Source: Cupriavidus sp. YR651 (GTDB taxonomy: Bacteria; Pseudomonadota; Gammaproteobacteria; Burkholderiales; Burkholderiaceae). From it: DNA of 64,000 nucleotides. Shown here piece after piece: positions 9,079 to 17,646 of the stretch (position 1 is its first letter; each line of letters begins with the position of its first letter). The stretch covers positions 25,251 through 89,250 of the forward strand of contig NZ_FMYZ01000016.1 of the NCBI RefSeq assembly GCF_900101625.1. Direction: 5' to 3'. Under the pieces are notes generated by a model, which ran no database searches, was not told the DNA's origin, and was given only the letters and a program-made list of their open reading frames with translations. A program made the position numbers and the translations under genes.

Positions 9079-10500
9079 ATGAAACACATCGTCAAGAACA
9101 TCCACTTCGTAGGCATCGGGGGCGCCGGCATGAGCGGCATCGCCGAGGTCCTGCTGAACCTGGGCTACAAGGTCTCGGGCTCCGACGTCGGCAGCAATGC
9201 CGCCACGCGGCGCCTGGCCTCGCTCGGCGCGCGCGTGGCCCACGGCCATGACGCCGCCAACGTCGAGGGCGCCAACGCCGTAGTGGTCTCCACCGCGGTC
9301 ACCAACGACAACCCCGAAGTGCTGGCCGCCCGCGCCCGCCGCATCCCCGTGGTGCCGCGCGCGGTGATGCTGGCCGAACTGATGCGCCTGAAGCAGGGTG
9401 TGGCCATCGCCGGCACGCACGGCAAGACCACCACGACCAGCCTGGTGGCGTCCGTATTGGCCGAAGGCGGGCTCGATCCGACCTTCGTGATCGGTGGACG
9501 GCTGAACTCGGCCGGCGCCAACGCGCGGCTGGGCACGGGCGATTTCATCGTGGCCGAGGCGGATGAATCGGATGCGTCGTTCCTTAACCTGTTCCCGGTG
9601 ATGGAAGTCATCACCAACATCGACGCGGACCATATGGACACCTACGGGCATGACTTTGCCCGGCTCAAGCAGGCGTTCGTGGAGTTCACCCAGCGCCTGC
9701 CGTTCTATGGCATTGCCGTGCTGTGCGTCGATGACCCGAACGTGCGCGAGATCCTGCCGTTCGTGTCCAAGCCGGTGGTGCGCTACGGCTTTGCCGAAGA
9801 TGCCCAGGTGCGCGCCATCAATCCGCGTGCCGTGGACGGCCAGATGCATTTCACGGTCCTGCGCCAGCTCAACGGCCACGCCGAGCCGCCGCTGGACGTG
9901 GTGCTGAACCTGCCGGGCTTGCACAACGTGCAGAACGCGCTGGCCGCCATCGCCATCGCCACCGAACTGGAGGTGCCGGACGCCGCCATCGTCAAGGCGC
10001 TGCGGGAGTTCCACGGCGTGGGCCGCCGCTTCCAGCGCTATGGCGAGGTGGCGACGAGCGATGGCAAGGGTACGTTCACGCTGGTCGACGACTATGGCCA
10101 CCATCCGGTGGAGATGGCCGCCACGCTGTCCGCGGCACGCGGCGCGTTCCCGGACCGCCGGCTGGTGCTGGCGTTCCAGCCGCATCGCTACACACGGACG
10201 CGGGATTGCTTCGAGGACTTCGTCAAGGTGCTCGGCACCGTCGACGCGCTGTTGCTCGCCGAGGTCTATGCCGCTGGCGAAGCGCCGATCGTGGCTGCCG
10301 ATGGCCGCGCGATGACCCGCGCGCTGCGCGTGGCGAACAAGGTGGAACCCGTTTTTGTGGAGCAGATCGAGGATATGCCTCAGGCCATCCTGAATGCCGT
10401 GCGGCCCGGCGACGTGGTCGTGACCATGGGCGCCGGCACGATCGGCGGGGTGCCAGGACAACTGGTCTCGCACCAGCAGCAGGCAGGAGGCCAGGCATGA
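9079..10500 (+). CDS. murC: UDP-MurNAc:L-alanine ligase
   Basis: Cytoplasmic ligase that starts the stem peptide by adding L-alanine to UDP-MurNAc. The 473-residue protein has the N-terminal Rossmann motif FVGIGGAGMSGIAEVL, the P-loop GTHGKTT at residues 112-118 (His in the second variable position is typical of MurC), and the DDYGHHP motif of the C-terminal half. ddl overlaps its stop by 4 bases, so the last cytoplasmic steps of precursor synthesis are translationally linked. Confidence 0.97.
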   Translation: MKHIVKNIHFVGIGGAGMSGIAEVLLNLGYKVSGSDVGSNAATRRLASLGARVAHGHDAANVEGANAVVVSTAVTNDNPEVLAARARRIPVVPRAVMLAELMRLKQGVAIAGTHGKTTTTSLVASVLAEGGLDPTFVIGGRLNSAGANARLGTGDFIVAEADESDASFLNLFPVMEVITNIDADHMDTYGHDFARLKQAFVEFTQRLPFYGIAVLCVDDPNVREILPFVSKPVVRYGFAEDAQVRAINPRAVDGQMHFTVLRQLNGHAEPPLDVVLNLPGLHNVQNALAAIAIATELEVPDAAIVKALREFHGVGRRFQRYGEVATSDGKGTFTLVDDYGHHPVEMAATLSAARGAFPDRRLVLAFQPHRYTRTRDCFEDFVKVLGTVDALLLAEVYAAGEAPIVAADGRAMTRALRVANKVEPVFVEQIEDMPQAILNAVRPGDVVVTMGAGTIGGVPGQLVSHQQQAGGQA

Positions 10501-11480
10501 GCTTCGTCGCCCATCCCAATATCGATCCGAAATCGCTGGGCAAGGTTGGCGTGCTGCTGGGCGGCCGCTCGGCCGAGCGCGAGATCTCGCTGCTCTCCGG
10601 CAATGGCGTGCTGGCCGCGCTGAGGTCGCGCGGCGTGGATGCACACCCGTTCGACCCGGGCCTGCAGTCGGTGGCGGAACTGGCCGCCGCGAAGTTCGAC
10701 CGCGTCTTTATCGCGCTGCACGGCCGCTATGGCGAGGATGGCACGATCCAGGGCCTGCTGGAGCAGCTCGGCGTGCCCTACACGGGCAGCGGGGTGCTGC
10801 CGTCCGCGCTGGCCATGGACAAGCAGGCTACCAAGCGGCTGTGGATGACCCACGGCCTGCCCACGCCGCGCTTTGCCATGCTGCACGCGGATACCGATTT
10901 TGCCGCCGTGGTCGTGGACCTGGGCCTGCCGCTGATCGTCAAGCCGGCGCGCGAGGGATCGTCGATCGGCCTGACCAAGGTCACCGCCGCCGACCAGATG
11001 CGAGCCGCTTTCGAGCGCGCTGCCGCGCTCGATAACGACGTCATCGCCGAGTCGTTCATCGACGGCGCCGAGTTGACTTGCCCCGTTGTGGGGGAGGGTC
11101 CGACGGCCGAAGCGCTGCCCGTTATCAAGATTGTCGCGCCCGAGTCGAACTACGACTATCAAAATAAGTACTTTACTGACGATACCCAATACCTGTGCCC
11201 CTCAACTTTGCCTGAAGCACTGGAACAGGAAGTGCGCGCGCTGGCGGTGGAGGCATTCCGGGTGCTGGGATGCCGCGGCTGGGCCCGCGCAGACGTGATG
11301 CTGACCCGCGACGGCAAGCCTTACCTGCTGGAAATGAATACGTCCCCGGGCATGACCGGCCATTCGCTGGTGCCGATGGCGGCGCGGGCGGTGGGCATCA
11401 GCTACGAGGACTTTGTCATGCAGGTGGTGGCCCAGGCCACGCTGGACCTGCATCCGAACGAGCACTGGAAGCCCGAATAA
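10497..11480 (+). CDS. ddl: D-alanine:D-alanine ligase
   Basis: ATP-grasp enzyme that makes D-Ala-D-Ala, the substrate of MurF. I take the ATG at 10497, inside the murC stop, which gives 327 residues starting MSFVAHPNIDPK. The expected motifs follow: VGVLLGGRSAEREISLLSG, ALHGRYGEDGTIQG, KPAREGSSIGL, and the C-terminal LEMNTSPGMTGHSL with its metal- and substrate-binding residues. An upstream in-frame extension within murC is not coding. The position between murC and ftsQ is classical. Confidence 0.96.
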   Translation: MSFVAHPNIDPKSLGKVGVLLGGRSAEREISLLSGNGVLAALRSRGVDAHPFDPGLQSVAELAAAKFDRVFIALHGRYGEDGTIQGLLEQLGVPYTGSGVLPSALAMDKQATKRLWMTHGLPTPRFAMLHADTDFAAVVVDLGLPLIVKPAREGSSIGLTKVTAADQMRAAFERAAALDNDVIAESFIDGAELTCPVVGEGPTAEALPVIKIVAPESNYDYQNKYFTDDTQYLCPSTLPEALEQEVRALAVEAFRVLGCRGWARADVMLTRDGKPYLLEMNTSPGMTGHSLVPMAARAVGISYEDFVMQVVAQATLDLHPNEHWKPE

Positions 11481-11524
11481 CGCAGCAATAACCGGAACCG
11501 GCCTGACCGCCCCGACCTGACGAC

Positions 11525-12415
11525 ATGTGGCATAACGCGCGCCTGCTCAACCTCATCGCCTCAGCGCTCTACGCGCTGGTGGCGCTGATGGCGCTCGCTG
11601 CCGGCCTGCTGTGGCTGGCCCAGCGGCCGGTGTTCGCCATTACCCATGTCGACCTGACGTCGATGGGCGGCGAACCGCTGCGGCATGTCAACGGCCCGAG
11701 CGTGCGGGCCAACGCGCTGGGCAAGCTGTCGGGCAATTTCTTCACGCTGGACCTGAATGCGGCGCGGCAGGCGTTCGAGTCGGTGCCGTGGGTGCGCCAC
11801 GCCAGCGTGCGCCGCGAATGGCCGAACGGCCTGGCGGTGGAAGTGGAAGAGCATGAAGCCCTTGGCACCTGGGGCAGCACGGACGGTGGACGGCTGATCA
11901 ACACCTATGGCGAGGTGTTCGTGGCCAACACCGCCGAAGCCGAAGAGGATGCCCAGCTGCTGGCGCTGGACGGGCCGCCGGACAGCGAGGAGGACGTGGT
12001 CGAGAAGCTGGAGATCATGCGCGAGTGGTTCCGCCCGCTGAAGGTCGAGCCGCTGGCCGTGGCGTTGTCGTCCCGCTATGCATGGCGGGCGAAGTTGTCG
12101 AACGGCATGGTCATCGAACTCGGTCGCGAACAGACGGACGAGGACAGGGCTGCCATGGAGGCGCGGGTCAAGCGCTTCGTGGCGGCGTGGCCGCAGGTGA
12201 CGGAGCAATGGGGCAAGCAGGTCGAGTACGCGGACCTGCGCTACCCCAACGGCTTTTCCATCCGCGCCGCCAATGTGCGATTCCTGACCGATGCCCAGGC
12301 TGCCGCGGCAGCCAAGGCAGCGGCCAAGGCAGTTACCCCCCAGGCGGCTTCGGCCGGCAATACCAACAACAATCCGACGCGACTCAAGAGCAAGAACGCG
12401 GAGAAAACCCGATGA
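11525..12415 (+). CDS. ftsQ: Cell division protein FtsQ
   Basis: Bitopic divisome protein that links early and late division proteins through FtsB and FtsL. The 296-residue protein has a short cytoplasmic tail, one membrane segment at about residues 9-32, a POTRA domain (about 37-105, beginning FAITHVDLTSMGG) and a periplasmic beta domain. The C-terminal end is Ala/Lys-rich and low in complexity (AAAAKAAAKAVTPQAA), longer than in E. coli. It lies 44 bases after ddl, and its stop overlaps the ftsA start. Confidence 0.94.
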   Translation: MWHNARLLNLIASALYALVALMALAAGLLWLAQRPVFAITHVDLTSMGGEPLRHVNGPSVRANALGKLSGNFFTLDLNAARQAFESVPWVRHASVRREWPNGLAVEVEEHEALGTWGSTDGGRLINTYGEVFVANTAEAEEDAQLLALDGPPDSEEDVVEKLEIMREWFRPLKVEPLAVALSSRYAWRAKLSNGMVIELGREQTDEDRAAMEARVKRFVAAWPQVTEQWGKQVEYADLRYPNGFSIRAANVRFLTDAQAAAAAKAAAKAVTPQAASAGNTNNNPTRLKSKNAEKTR

Positions 12416-13644
12416 GCAAGGAATACAAGGACTTACTGGTCGGTCTCGACATCGGCACCTCGAAGGTGGCGGCGGTGGTCGCGGAACTGCGCCCCGACGA
12501 CAGCTACGAAGTGATCGGGATGGGCCAGTCCGAGTCCAAGGGTCTGAAGAAGGGGGTCGTGGTCAATATCGAGGCCACCGTGCAGTCCATCCAGCGCGCG
12601 CTCGAAGAGGCCGAGCTGATGGCGGACTGCAAGATCGCCGAGGTCTTCACCGGCATCGCCGGCAGCCACATCCGCAGCTTCAACTCCAGCGGCATGGTGG
12701 CGATCAAGGACAAGGAGGTCACGCAGACGGATGTGGCCCGGGTGATCGAGACCGCCAAGGCGGTCAACATCCCTACCGATCAGCAGATCCTGCACATCCT
12801 CACGCAGGAATTCATCATCGACGGCCAGGAAGACGTGCGCGAGCCGATCGGCATGAGCGGCATCCGCCTGGAGGTCAAGGTCCACATCGTCACGGGCGCG
12901 GTCAGCGCGGCGCAGAACATCGTCAAGTGCGTGCGCCGCTGTGGCCTGGAGGTGCACGACCTGATCCTGCAGCCGCTGGCTTCGAGCCTGGCGGTGCTGA
13001 CCGAAGATGAGAAGGAACTGGGCGTGGTGCTGGTCGATATCGGTGGCGGCACCACCGATATCGCCATCTTCAGCGAAGGCGCGATCCGGCATACGGCCGT
13101 GATTCCCATCGCCGGGGACCAGATCACCAACGACATCGCGATGGCGCTGCGCACGCCGACGCCCGATGCCGAGGACATCAAGATCCAGTACGGCATCGCC
13201 AAGCAGGCGATTGCGGACCCGGAAGACATGATCGAAGTGCCGGGTGTGGGCGATCGCGGCACGCGCACGCTGTCCCGCCAGGCGCTGGCCGCCGTGATCG
13301 AGCCGCGCATCGAGGAACTGTATTCGCTGGTGCACCAGGTGGTGCGTGAATCCGGCTACGAGGAACTGCTGTCGTCCGGCGTGGTGATCACCGGCGGCAC
13401 GGCCATGATGCCGGGCATGGTGGAGCTGGGCGAGGACATTTTCCTGAAGCCCGTGCGCGTGGGCGTGCCCGAATATCGCGGCAACCTGCACGAGGTGGTG
13501 AAGAGCCCGCGCTACTCCACCGTGATGGGCCTGCTGCTGGAAGGCCGCGTGCAACGCATGCGTGGCCGCAAGGTGGCCGTGCAGAGTGGCTCCGTCAAGC
13601 AGGTGTGGACGCGCATGAAGGAATGGTTTGTCGGCAACTTCTGA
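12412..13644 (+). CDS. ftsA: Cell division protein FtsA
   Basis: Actin-like ATPase that tethers FtsZ to the membrane and recruits later division proteins. The ATG at 12412 overlaps the ftsQ stop (ATGA) and gives 410 residues beginning MSKEYKDLLVGLDIGTSK. Actin-fold motifs are visible: phosphate 1 (VGLDIGTSKVAAVV), phosphate 2 (VLVDIGGGTTDIAIF) and adenosine (VVITGGTAMMPGM). The C-terminus VWTRMKEWFVGNF is a good membrane-targeting amphipathic helix. An open frame reaching upstream into ftsQ is not coding. Confidence 0.97.
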   Translation: MSKEYKDLLVGLDIGTSKVAAVVAELRPDDSYEVIGMGQSESKGLKKGVVVNIEATVQSIQRALEEAELMADCKIAEVFTGIAGSHIRSFNSSGMVAIKDKEVTQTDVARVIETAKAVNIPTDQQILHILTQEFIIDGQEDVREPIGMSGIRLEVKVHIVTGAVSAAQNIVKCVRRCGLEVHDLILQPLASSLAVLTEDEKELGVVLVDIGGGTTDIAIFSEGAIRHTAVIPIAGDQITNDIAMALRTPTPDAEDIKIQYGIAKQAIADPEDMIEVPGVGDRGTRTLSRQALAAVIEPRIEELYSLVHQVVRESGYEELLSSGVVITGGTAMMPGMVELGEDIFLKPVRVGVPEYRGNLHEVVKSPRYSTVMGLLLEGRVQRMRGRKVAVQSGSVKQVWTRMKEWFVGNF

Positions 13645-13808
13645 TGCCGTGGCAGGTCAGGCTTCTTGATATCCGCCATGCGCCGCGGTCAGCGGATCGC
13701 GCGATGGCACGTTGAGCAGGTTTCTTATTGTTGGTTTCTTGTTCAGGAACCAAGGGTTGCGGCGGGGAGGCTGCAGCGTTTGGGGACTGATTCTTCTCGG
13801 AGGCAGTG

Positions 13809-14999
13809 ATGGACTTTGACATGATCGAAACGGAGATGCAGGACGGCACCATCATCAAGGTGGTGGGCGTGGGCGGCGCGGGCGGTAACGCCGTGCAGCA
13901 CATGATCAGCCGTGGCGTCCAGGGCGTGGAATTCATCTGCATGAACACCGATGCCCAGGCGCTCAAGCGCTCCTCGGCATCGCGCGTGCTGCAGCTTGGC
14001 AACACTGGCCTTGGCGCCGGCGCCAAGCCGGAAGTCGGCCGCAACTGCGCCGAGCAGGCTCGCGAGCAGATCGCCGATTCCCTGCGTGGTGCGCACATGG
14101 TCTTCATCACTGCCGGCATGGGCGGCGGCACGGGCACCGGCGCCGCGCCGATCGTGGCGCAGGTGGCCAAGGAAATGGGCATCCTTACCGTGGGCGTGGT
14201 CAGCAAGCCGTTCGAATTCGAAGGCGCACGCCGTGCCAAGGTGGCCGAACATGGTTCGAGCGAGCTTGAGTCGTCGGTGGACTCGCTGATCGTCGTGCTC
14301 AACGAGAAGCTGTTCGAGGTCATGGGCGACGACGCCGAGATGGACAAGTGCTTCCAGTGCGCCGATGACGTGCTGCACAACGCCGTGGCCGGCATCGCCG
14401 AAATCATCAATGTGGACGGTCTGGTGAACGTCGACTTCGAAGACGTGAAGACGGTGATGGGCGAGCAGGGCAAGGCCATGATGGGCACGGCGACCGTGTC
14501 CGGCGTGGATCGCGCCCGCCTGGCCGCCGAGCAGGCCGTGGCCAGCCCGCTGCTGGAAGGCGTGGACCTGTCCGGCGCGCGTGGCGTGCTGGTCAACATC
14601 ACGGCCAGCCGCTCGCTGAAGCTGTCGGAAACCAAGGAAGTCATGAACACCATCCGCAGCTACGCCGCGGAGGATGCGACCGTGATTTTCGGTACGGTGT
14701 ACGATGATTCGATGAGCGATGCGCTGCGCGTGACCGTGGTGGCCACGGGCCTGGGCCGCTCGGCCAAGAAGCAGCAGCCGATGACGCTGCTGAAGACCGG
14801 TACGGACAACATCCCGGTGCAGATGATGGGCGGGATGACCGCGGCTCCGGCGCATGCGACCCCGGACTACAGCGGCCTGGACACGCCGGCGGTATGGCGC
14901 AGCTCGCGGGAATCGGCATCCGCCCACGTGGCGGCGCTGCAAGAAAAGGGTGTGGACACGTACGACATCCCGGCCTTCCTGCGCAAGCAGGCAGACTGA
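13809..14999 (+). CDS. ftsZ: Cell division GTPase FtsZ
   Basis: Tubulin-like GTPase that forms the Z-ring. The ATG at 13809 is preferred over a GTG one codon upstream because GGAGG at 13799-13803 is then well spaced. The 396-residue protein has the GTP signature GGGTGTG at residues 105-111, the T7 catalytic loop NVDFEDVKTVM, a short variable linker, and the C-terminal peptide YDIPAFLRKQAD that binds FtsA and ZipA. A 164-base spacer separates it from ftsA; I see no convincing promoter there. It ends the dcw operon ahead of a terminator. Confidence 0.98.
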   Translation: MDFDMIETEMQDGTIIKVVGVGGAGGNAVQHMISRGVQGVEFICMNTDAQALKRSSASRVLQLGNTGLGAGAKPEVGRNCAEQAREQIADSLRGAHMVFITAGMGGGTGTGAAPIVAQVAKEMGILTVGVVSKPFEFEGARRAKVAEHGSSELESSVDSLIVVLNEKLFEVMGDDAEMDKCFQCADDVLHNAVAGIAEIINVDGLVNVDFEDVKTVMGEQGKAMMGTATVSGVDRARLAAEQAVASPLLEGVDLSGARGVLVNITASRSLKLSETKEVMNTIRSYAAEDATVIFGTVYDDSMSDALRVTVVATGLGRSAKKQQPMTLLKTGTDNIPVQMMGGMTAAPAHATPDYSGLDTPAVWRSSRESASAHVAALQEKGVDTYDIPAFLRKQAD

Positions 15000-15245
15000 G
15001 TTGGGCCCCGGCAGGGCGGCGGCGGCGGCCGCACGCCTGGCAGGTTGTCCAAGGTCCCTTCGGCGACGCCTGAGCGCTCCCTATCCGCTCGGCATTCGCC
15101 CGGACTGACGCAACCCGTCAGCGTGCCCGGCTGCGCGCGCCCGCGCTGGAGTACGTCAGCCCGCATCCCGTTGCCGGGACAGGCAGGCCATCGGCCGCCT
15201 CCCCGGACTGGTTTCCCGCCTTCCCGCGGCGGGATGTGCAGTTGC

Positions 15246-15284
15246 CCGCGCGGCGCGTCTCAGGACGTGCCGCGCGGCGTTTTT
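15246..15284 (+). terminator. Intrinsic terminator after ftsZ
   Basis: A 9-bp GC stem (CCGCGCGGC at 15246-15254 with GCCGCGCGG at 15269-15277) is followed two bases later by five T. It sits about 250 bases after ftsZ and closes the dcw transcription unit. Confidence 0.75.
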
Positions 15285-15323
15285 GTAGCAAGGTGTTTCC
15301 TGAGCACCTGAATGCGATCCCGC

Positions 15324-15352
15324 TTGGTTGAGGCGGGATCCGCCCCTATGAT
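15324..15352 (+). promoter_or_regulatory. Sigma70-like promoter of the peroxiredoxin gene
   Basis: A -35 element TTGGTT (15324-15329) and a -10 element TATGAT (15347-15352) are separated by 17 bp. Predicted start of transcription is near 15359, which gives a leader of about 26 nt containing the ribosome-binding site (GGAGG at 15370-15374). An inverted repeat, GATCCCGC/GCGGGATC (15316-15340), surrounds the -35 element. Confidence 0.6.
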
Positions 15353-15384
15353 GCAGGCAGGGTTTTTACGGAGGAAACCATTCC

Positions 15385-15891
15385 ATGATCGCTGTAGGCC
15401 AACGCGTCCCGGACGCAACGCTGTACGAGTTCTTCGATGTCGAGACCGAGGGCTGCGCGCTGGGCCCCAATGCGTTCCCCGTGGCCGAGCTGGTCAAGGG
15501 CCGCAAGATCGTGGTGTTCGGTCTTCCCGGCGCGTTCACGCCGACCTGCTCCGCCAAGCATGTGCCCGGCTACGTGAAGCTGCATGACGAGCTGCGCGCG
15601 GCAGGGATCGACGAGATCTGGTGCCATTCGGTCAACGACGCCTTTGTCATGGGCGCGTGGGGCCGTGAGCAGAAGGCTGGCGACAAGGTCCGCATGATGG
15701 GCGATGGCGCGGCACAGTGGGCCAAGGCCCTGGGTCTCGACCAGGACCTGAGCCAGCGCGGCCTGGGCGTGCGCGCGCAGCGCTACGCCATGGTGCTCGA
15801 CGACGGCGTCGTCACGCACCTGTTCGTGGAAGCTCCAGGCGAATTCAAGGTCAGCAGCGCCGAATCCGTCTTGCAGGCGTTGCGCGCCTGA
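15385..15891 (+). CDS. Peroxiredoxin, Prx5 type
   Basis: Thiol peroxidase of the Prx5 group that reduces hydrogen peroxide and organic peroxides. The 168-residue cytoplasmic protein has the motif PGAFTPTCSAKHVPGY with peroxidatic Cys55. Other cysteines at residues 24 and about 80 (IWCHSV) could take part in resolution. The ATG at 15385 has a GGAGG site 10 bases upstream. It sits between ftsZ and lpxC, a placement I associate with Burkholderiaceae, and has its own promoter. No glutaredoxin domain is fused to it, so the reductant is unknown. Confidence 0.9.
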   Translation: MIAVGQRVPDATLYEFFDVETEGCALGPNAFPVAELVKGRKIVVFGLPGAFTPTCSAKHVPGYVKLHDELRAAGIDEIWCHSVNDAFVMGAWGREQKAGDKVRMMGDGAAQWAKALGLDQDLSQRGLGVRAQRYAMVLDDGVVTHLFVEAPGEFKVSSAESVLQALRA

Positions 15892-15902
15892 CACGATTGA
15901 TC

Positions 15903-16016
15903 GGGCACAAAGTGACGAAAAAACTGCTTTTGTGGCGCTGAATAACACCCCGAAACAAAGTGGTGCAGCGCAATACACAGAGCAGTGGTAGCATTGCGTT
16001 ATTAGAATTTGTGCCC
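15903..16016. repeat. Nested inverted repeats upstream of lpxC
   Basis: The outer arms are GGGCACAAA (15903-15911) and TTTGTGCCC (16008-16016), a perfect 9-bp match. Inside lie GCGCTG/CAGCGC (15935-15940 with 15966-15971) and CGCAAT/ATTGCG (about 15969-15974 with 15993-15998). This fills most of the 154-base, comparatively AT-rich gap between the peroxiredoxin gene and lpxC. It may be an operator array, a structured leader or a relic of a small mobile element. Confidence 0.5.
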
Positions 16017-16045
16017 AATAGCTTTTTATAATAGTTGAGGCTGTC

Positions 16046-16963
16046 ATGCTCAAGCAGCGCACCATCAAATCCCTGGTGAAGACGGTCGGCATCGGTTTGC
16101 ACTCGGGTCGCAAAGTGACGCTGACCCTGCGACCGGCTCCGACCGATGCCGGCATCGTGTTCACCCGCGTCGACCTGCCCGAGGCAGTCGAGATCCCCGT
16201 GGCCGCCTCGGCCATTGGCGACACCCGTCTGGCGTCCGTGCTGCAGAAGGATGGTGCGCGTGTTTCCACCGTCGAGCACCTGATGTCGGCATGCGCCGGC
16301 CTCGGTATCGACAATCTCTATGTCGACGTCGACGCCGAAGAAATCCCGATCATGGATGGCAGCGCGGCGTCGTTCGTGTTTCTGCTGCAGTCGGCCGGCA
16401 TCGAGGAACAACCTGCCGCCAAGCGTTTCATCCGCGTGAAGAAGGCCGTGGAAGTCCGCGAGGGCGACAAGCTGGCCCGGCTGGAGCCGTTCTTCGGCTT
16501 CAAGCTCTCGTTCACGATCGACTTCCGCCACCCTGCCGTCGACAAGACCGGCCAGGCGTTCTCGATCGATTTTGCCGACACCAGCTATGTGCGCGAGATC
16601 GCTCGTGCCCGTACGTTCGGGTTTGCGCATGAAGTGGAAGCGCTGCGCGAAATGGGCCTGGCCCGCGGCGGCAGCCTGGACAATGCGATCGTGCTCGACG
16701 AGCATCGCATGCTCAATAACGAAGAACTGCGCTATGGCGACGAATTCGTCCGCCACAAGATCCTCGACGCGATTGGCGATTTGTATGTGGTCGGCCATCC
16801 GTTGATCGGCGCGTACATTGCCAACAAGTCCGGCCACGGCCTGAACAATCAGCTGCTGCGTGCGCTGCTGGCAGACCAGGAAGCGTATGAGTTCGTGACG
16901 TTCGACAAGGTCGAAGAAGCGCCCGCGGCATTCCTGCCGCAGATCCAGCCAGCATTTGCCTGA
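16046..16963 (+). CDS. lpxC: UDP-3-O-acyl-GlcNAc deacetylase LpxC
   Basis: Zinc-dependent deacetylase that catalyses the committed step of lipid A synthesis. The 305-residue protein has the zinc ligands in place: His78 (STVEHLMSA), His237 and Asp241 (HKILDAIGD). The C-terminal GHPLIGAYIANKSGHGLNNQL stretch carries the catalytic histidine. The ATG at 16046 follows TTGAGG. A perfect TATAAT lies at 16027-16032 with no good -35 element; it would place transcription start only about 7 nt before the ATG, so its role is uncertain. The gene order ftsZ-peroxiredoxin-lpxC differs from E. coli ftsZ-lpxC. Confidence 0.97.
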   Translation: MLKQRTIKSLVKTVGIGLHSGRKVTLTLRPAPTDAGIVFTRVDLPEAVEIPVAASAIGDTRLASVLQKDGARVSTVEHLMSACAGLGIDNLYVDVDAEEIPIMDGSAASFVFLLQSAGIEEQPAAKRFIRVKKAVEVREGDKLARLEPFFGFKLSFTIDFRHPAVDKTGQAFSIDFADTSYVREIARARTFGFAHEVEALREMGLARGGSLDNAIVLDEHRMLNNEELRYGDEFVRHKILDAIGDLYVVGHPLIGAYIANKSGHGLNNQLLRALLADQEAYEFVTFDKVEEAPAAFLPQIQPAFA

Positions 16964-16998
16964 TCGCCGCCCGGCCTGGCGCCGGCGCGGAAACGAGA

Positions 16999-17027
16999 AC
17001 GGCCTCCTTCGGGAGGCCGTCTTGCTT
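16999..17027 (+). terminator. Terminator between convergent lpxC and dciA
   Basis: A 9-bp stem ACGGCCTCC/GGAGGCCGT with a TTCG loop (16999-17020) is followed by TCTTGCTTT. It stops lpxC transcription and may also shield dciA on the other strand. Confidence 0.75.
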
Positions 17028-17071
17028 TGGTGCGGGTCTTTCGTGTCGCGGACGGCTTGCCAGTCGAGCCT

Positions 17072-17581
17072 TCAGCGGCTGCGGTGGTGGGCGAGCAGCA
17101 TCTCCACGGCATCCTTGAGCGGCGATTCCGGCAGGCTCCTGGCCAGTGCATCCATGCTGGCCAGCCCGGCCGGGGCCATGTTGGCGGCGCGAGGTTTGCG
17201 CTCCACCGGGGGGGCGTCCCAGTCCCCGCGCCCGACCTCAGGTTGTACCCGTACACGGATTGCGGTAACCTGCGATCCCCGCTGTTGCAGCCGGGTAAGT
17301 AGGGTCGGCACCACTTGCCGTACCCGCGCGGCCGCCGCGCCATGCGCGGCCAGCAACAGCAATGTCGCTTCCGGCTGGGGGCCGCGGTTGTCGTGTTTGA
17401 CACCGGCCACCGCGATTCCGGCCTGCAAGCCTCGCGGCAGGAGTGACAGGACTTCCGCTTCCAGTGACGCCAGTTCACGCGCCGTCTGCATCAGCGCCGA
17501 GACCGGCCCGGACTTTGCCAGCCAATCGTTGAGCGGCTTGGCAGCCGGGGTCTGGAGAGCGTGGTGAGTGAACATGCGCAT
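17072..17581 (-). CDS. dciA: DciA-like DUF721 protein
   Basis: A 169-residue protein with a DUF721-type N-terminal domain (about residues 10-115), the family that includes DciA, the loader or stimulator of the replicative helicase in bacteria lacking DnaC. Visible features are the start MRMFTHHALQTPAAKPLNDWL and a central segment (ATLLLLAAHGAAAARVRQVVPTLL) typical of the KH-like core. The C-terminal tail is variable. Two ATGs are possible, at 17581 and 17575. A -10-like TAGAAT (17593-17588) ends 6 bases before the first ATG. It is convergent with lpxC. The assignment rests on length, context and pattern, not on an alignment. Confidence 0.7.
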   Translation of the reverse strand: MRMFTHHALQTPAAKPLNDWLAKSGPVSALMQTARELASLEAEVLSLLPRGLQAGIAVAGVKHDNRGPQPEATLLLLAAHGAAAARVRQVVPTLLTRLQQRGSQVTAIRVRVQPEVGRGDWDAPPVERKPRAANMAPAGLASMDALARSLPESPLKDAVEMLLAHHRSR

Positions 17582-17587
17582 GCGCGC

Positions 17588-17593
17588 ATTCTA
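17588..17593 (-). promoter_or_regulatory. -10-like box directly upstream of dciA
   Basis: On the minus strand TAGAAT is followed by GCGCGC and then the ATG at 17581, so transcription would start on the A of the start codon. The -35 region is weak. This is a candidate leaderless promoter. Confidence 0.35.
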
Positions 17594-17646
17594 GCGCGCA
17601 ATCCCGCCCGTCCGAGAGCCGGGATGCCACGCCCGCATGCGCGCCG

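Larger units (their letters stand above)
15000..15384. other. 385-base spacer between ftsZ and peroxiredoxin
   Basis: No credible gene is seen here. The first 240 bases are GC-rich and without clear signals. They are followed by the ftsZ terminator, then an inverted repeat and a sigma70-like promoter for the peroxiredoxin. Confidence 0.7.

Noticed and set aside
13743..14942. Minus-strand open frame of 399 codons antisense to ftsZ
   Set aside because: Shadow of ftsZ; no protein-like features.
16027..16032. TATAAT before lpxC as the lpxC promoter
   Set aside because: No acceptable -35 at 15-19 bp, and it would leave only about 7 nt of leader without room for the TTGAGG site to act normally; kept only as a note on the lpxC entry.
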